From: Cyanophora paradoxa
Lineage: Eukaryota > Glaucocystophyceae > Cyanophorales > Cyanophoraceae
Direction: 5' to 3'
DNA: 64,000 bases
NCBI GenBank assembly: GCA_004431415.1
Contig: QPMI01000577.1
Location: forward strand, 44,985-108,984
Positions 63,120 to 64,000 of this stretch are shown here, one piece after another. The translations under genes were made by a program, and so were the position numbers. Each line of letters begins with the position of its first letter. The stretch's first letter is position 1. Below the pieces are notes generated by a model. The model had not been told where the DNA came from and ran no database searches. It saw only the letters and a list, made by a program, of their open reading frames with translations.

Positions 63120-63319
63120 AAAGGGCGGGGGGGGGTCCGGTGGGGGAGGGGGGGGGGGGGGGGGGGGGGGGCGGGGCGGGAGGGGGCGAGGGGGGCGGGG
63201 TTGGCTTAAGCTTGGACAGGTCCAGGCGCCGGCCTAGGGTGAGGGGGGTCATGGGCACGGCCTGGAGGGGGTCGTGTGGGGGCATGCGCATGCACGGACA
63301 GCGGGCGTGGAGGGGGGGG

Positions 63320-63352
<33 letters not shown>

Positions 63353-63420
63353 CATGGGGGTGGCATGGGGCCGGGGAGACTGGGGAGACTTAGGGGGGGG
63401 GGGGGGGGGGGGGGGGGCAT
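63120..63420. repeat. G-tract and GA low-complexity block
   Basis: Runs of G at about 63140-63172 and 63390-63417, with (GA)n at about 63320-63342. G-quadruplex formation is plausible. Confidence 0.9.
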
Positions 63421-63837
63421 CACGCAGGGTGGGGAGGGGTGGGAGGGAAAGAGAGGGAAGGTGCGCGGGCGGGCCAAGTCTTAGGGTCAAAGAAAAAAAA
63501 GGGGTGGGGCCCCAGGGACCCCGGCCCGCCGGGCCCGGGGTCCCTGGGGCCTCGTAGGCCTGGGCCGACCGGAGGGGGGAGTCGAGACGGGCTTTCAAGT
63601 TTGGGGCGGGTCATTGTACTGCAGAAATATATCGATATATATCAAGCATCTGGGGGGTTCGAATGACAAGAGCTCATGGAGAATGAACCCAGGCCAGGTG
63701 GACAATCTGGGGGTCCATGTGTAGCACAGCAGGGCCGGCCAGCGGCGCCGGCTCTCCGGGATCCAGAGCCTGAAATGACGTTCTCAACATCATCTGAAGG
63801 TTTTTATCTGAGTTACTAGGTCTTCGACTTGCGGATA

Positions 63838-64000
63838 AATGAATTCGCACACACCGAGACAAGTGGCTAGAGATATAACTGAGGTGTCCATCTGTGTCAA
63901 GTCGAGAGATGAGCCTACGGGACTAAGCCTTTCGGACATCGGACCGGGTGGAGCTCGGATGTGGAAATAACTGGAGAAGCTACCCCGGGGATTAATTCTA
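63838..64000. repeat. Dispersed repeat, inverted partner of 28990-29152
   Basis: Near-identical reverse complement over about 160 bp and continuing off the window, so it is probably the end of a longer transposable element. Confidence 0.9.

Larger units (their letters stand above)
62567..64000. other. Right flank without recognisable genes
   Basis: 3' side of the FN3-type gene. Contains long G runs, a GA microsatellite and part of a dispersed repeat. Open frames here are products of low-complexity sequence. Confidence 0.6.

Noticed and set aside
63118-63600. Glycine- or proline-rich open frames at the right edge
   Set aside because: They translate G-runs and GA microsatellite in every frame.

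Overview
The window is a piece of nuclear genome from a GC-rich, intron-dense eukaryote, most likely a unicellular alga or similar protist. The host genes are split by many 40-80 bp introns, and one (TPM domain) belongs to a family common in plastids. The species cannot be named from the sequence. Inside the last host gene sits a complete, visibly AT-rich Polinton/Maverick-type (Polinton-like virus) element of about 28.3 kb.

Layout: 1-1118 (-) 5' half of the RNA polymerase III subunit RPC3 (POLR3C/RPC82) gene; about 1943-3287 (+) TPM-domain protein; 3392-4236 (+) RING finger protein; 4506-9622 (-) long coiled-coil protein; 9720-11642 (+) F-box/leucine-rich protein; about 12480-15519 (-) secreted cysteine-rich protein; about 16040-19625 (-) protein with several Rho-type cold-shock RNA-binding domains; 19779-25433 (+) Rab3GAP catalytic subunit homologue; 25434-30424 transposon-rich spacer with two TA-flanked MITEs, one of them carrying a nested hAT-type MITE; 30425-62566 (+) secreted/type I membrane protein with fibronectin III-like domains. 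The Polinton (32750-61042, target duplication TACGGT) lies inside a phase-1 intron of that last gene, so the host reading frame is left intact.

The element has about 1.1 kb terminal inverted repeats. Its replication/integration block holds a DD35E integrase, protein-primed DNA polymerase B and a primase/SF3 helicase with small accessory proteins. Its virion block holds an A32-type packaging ATPase, a probable double jelly-roll major capsid protein, two related minor capsid candidates, a patatin-like phospholipase joined to a discoidin-like domain, two fibre proteins (one with lectin-like domains and long histidine-rich repeat arrays) and two tandem paralogous structural proteins. At the right end are a small zinc protein and an S-adenosylmethionine decarboxylase (SpeD) homologue. 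No maturation protease was recognised.

Several element genes are broken by single-base frame changes, nearly all of the kind a missing base would cause and often at homopolymers. One break of the same sort is seen in the host gene, so uncorrected sequencing error is as likely as decay. The strongest leads are the SpeD homologue, the patatin-discoidin protein, the subterminal and hairpin architecture of the inverted repeats, the shared promoter box of the replication genes, the Rho-type RNA-binding protein of the host, and the host's unusual short introns carrying a GTACCCC motif.
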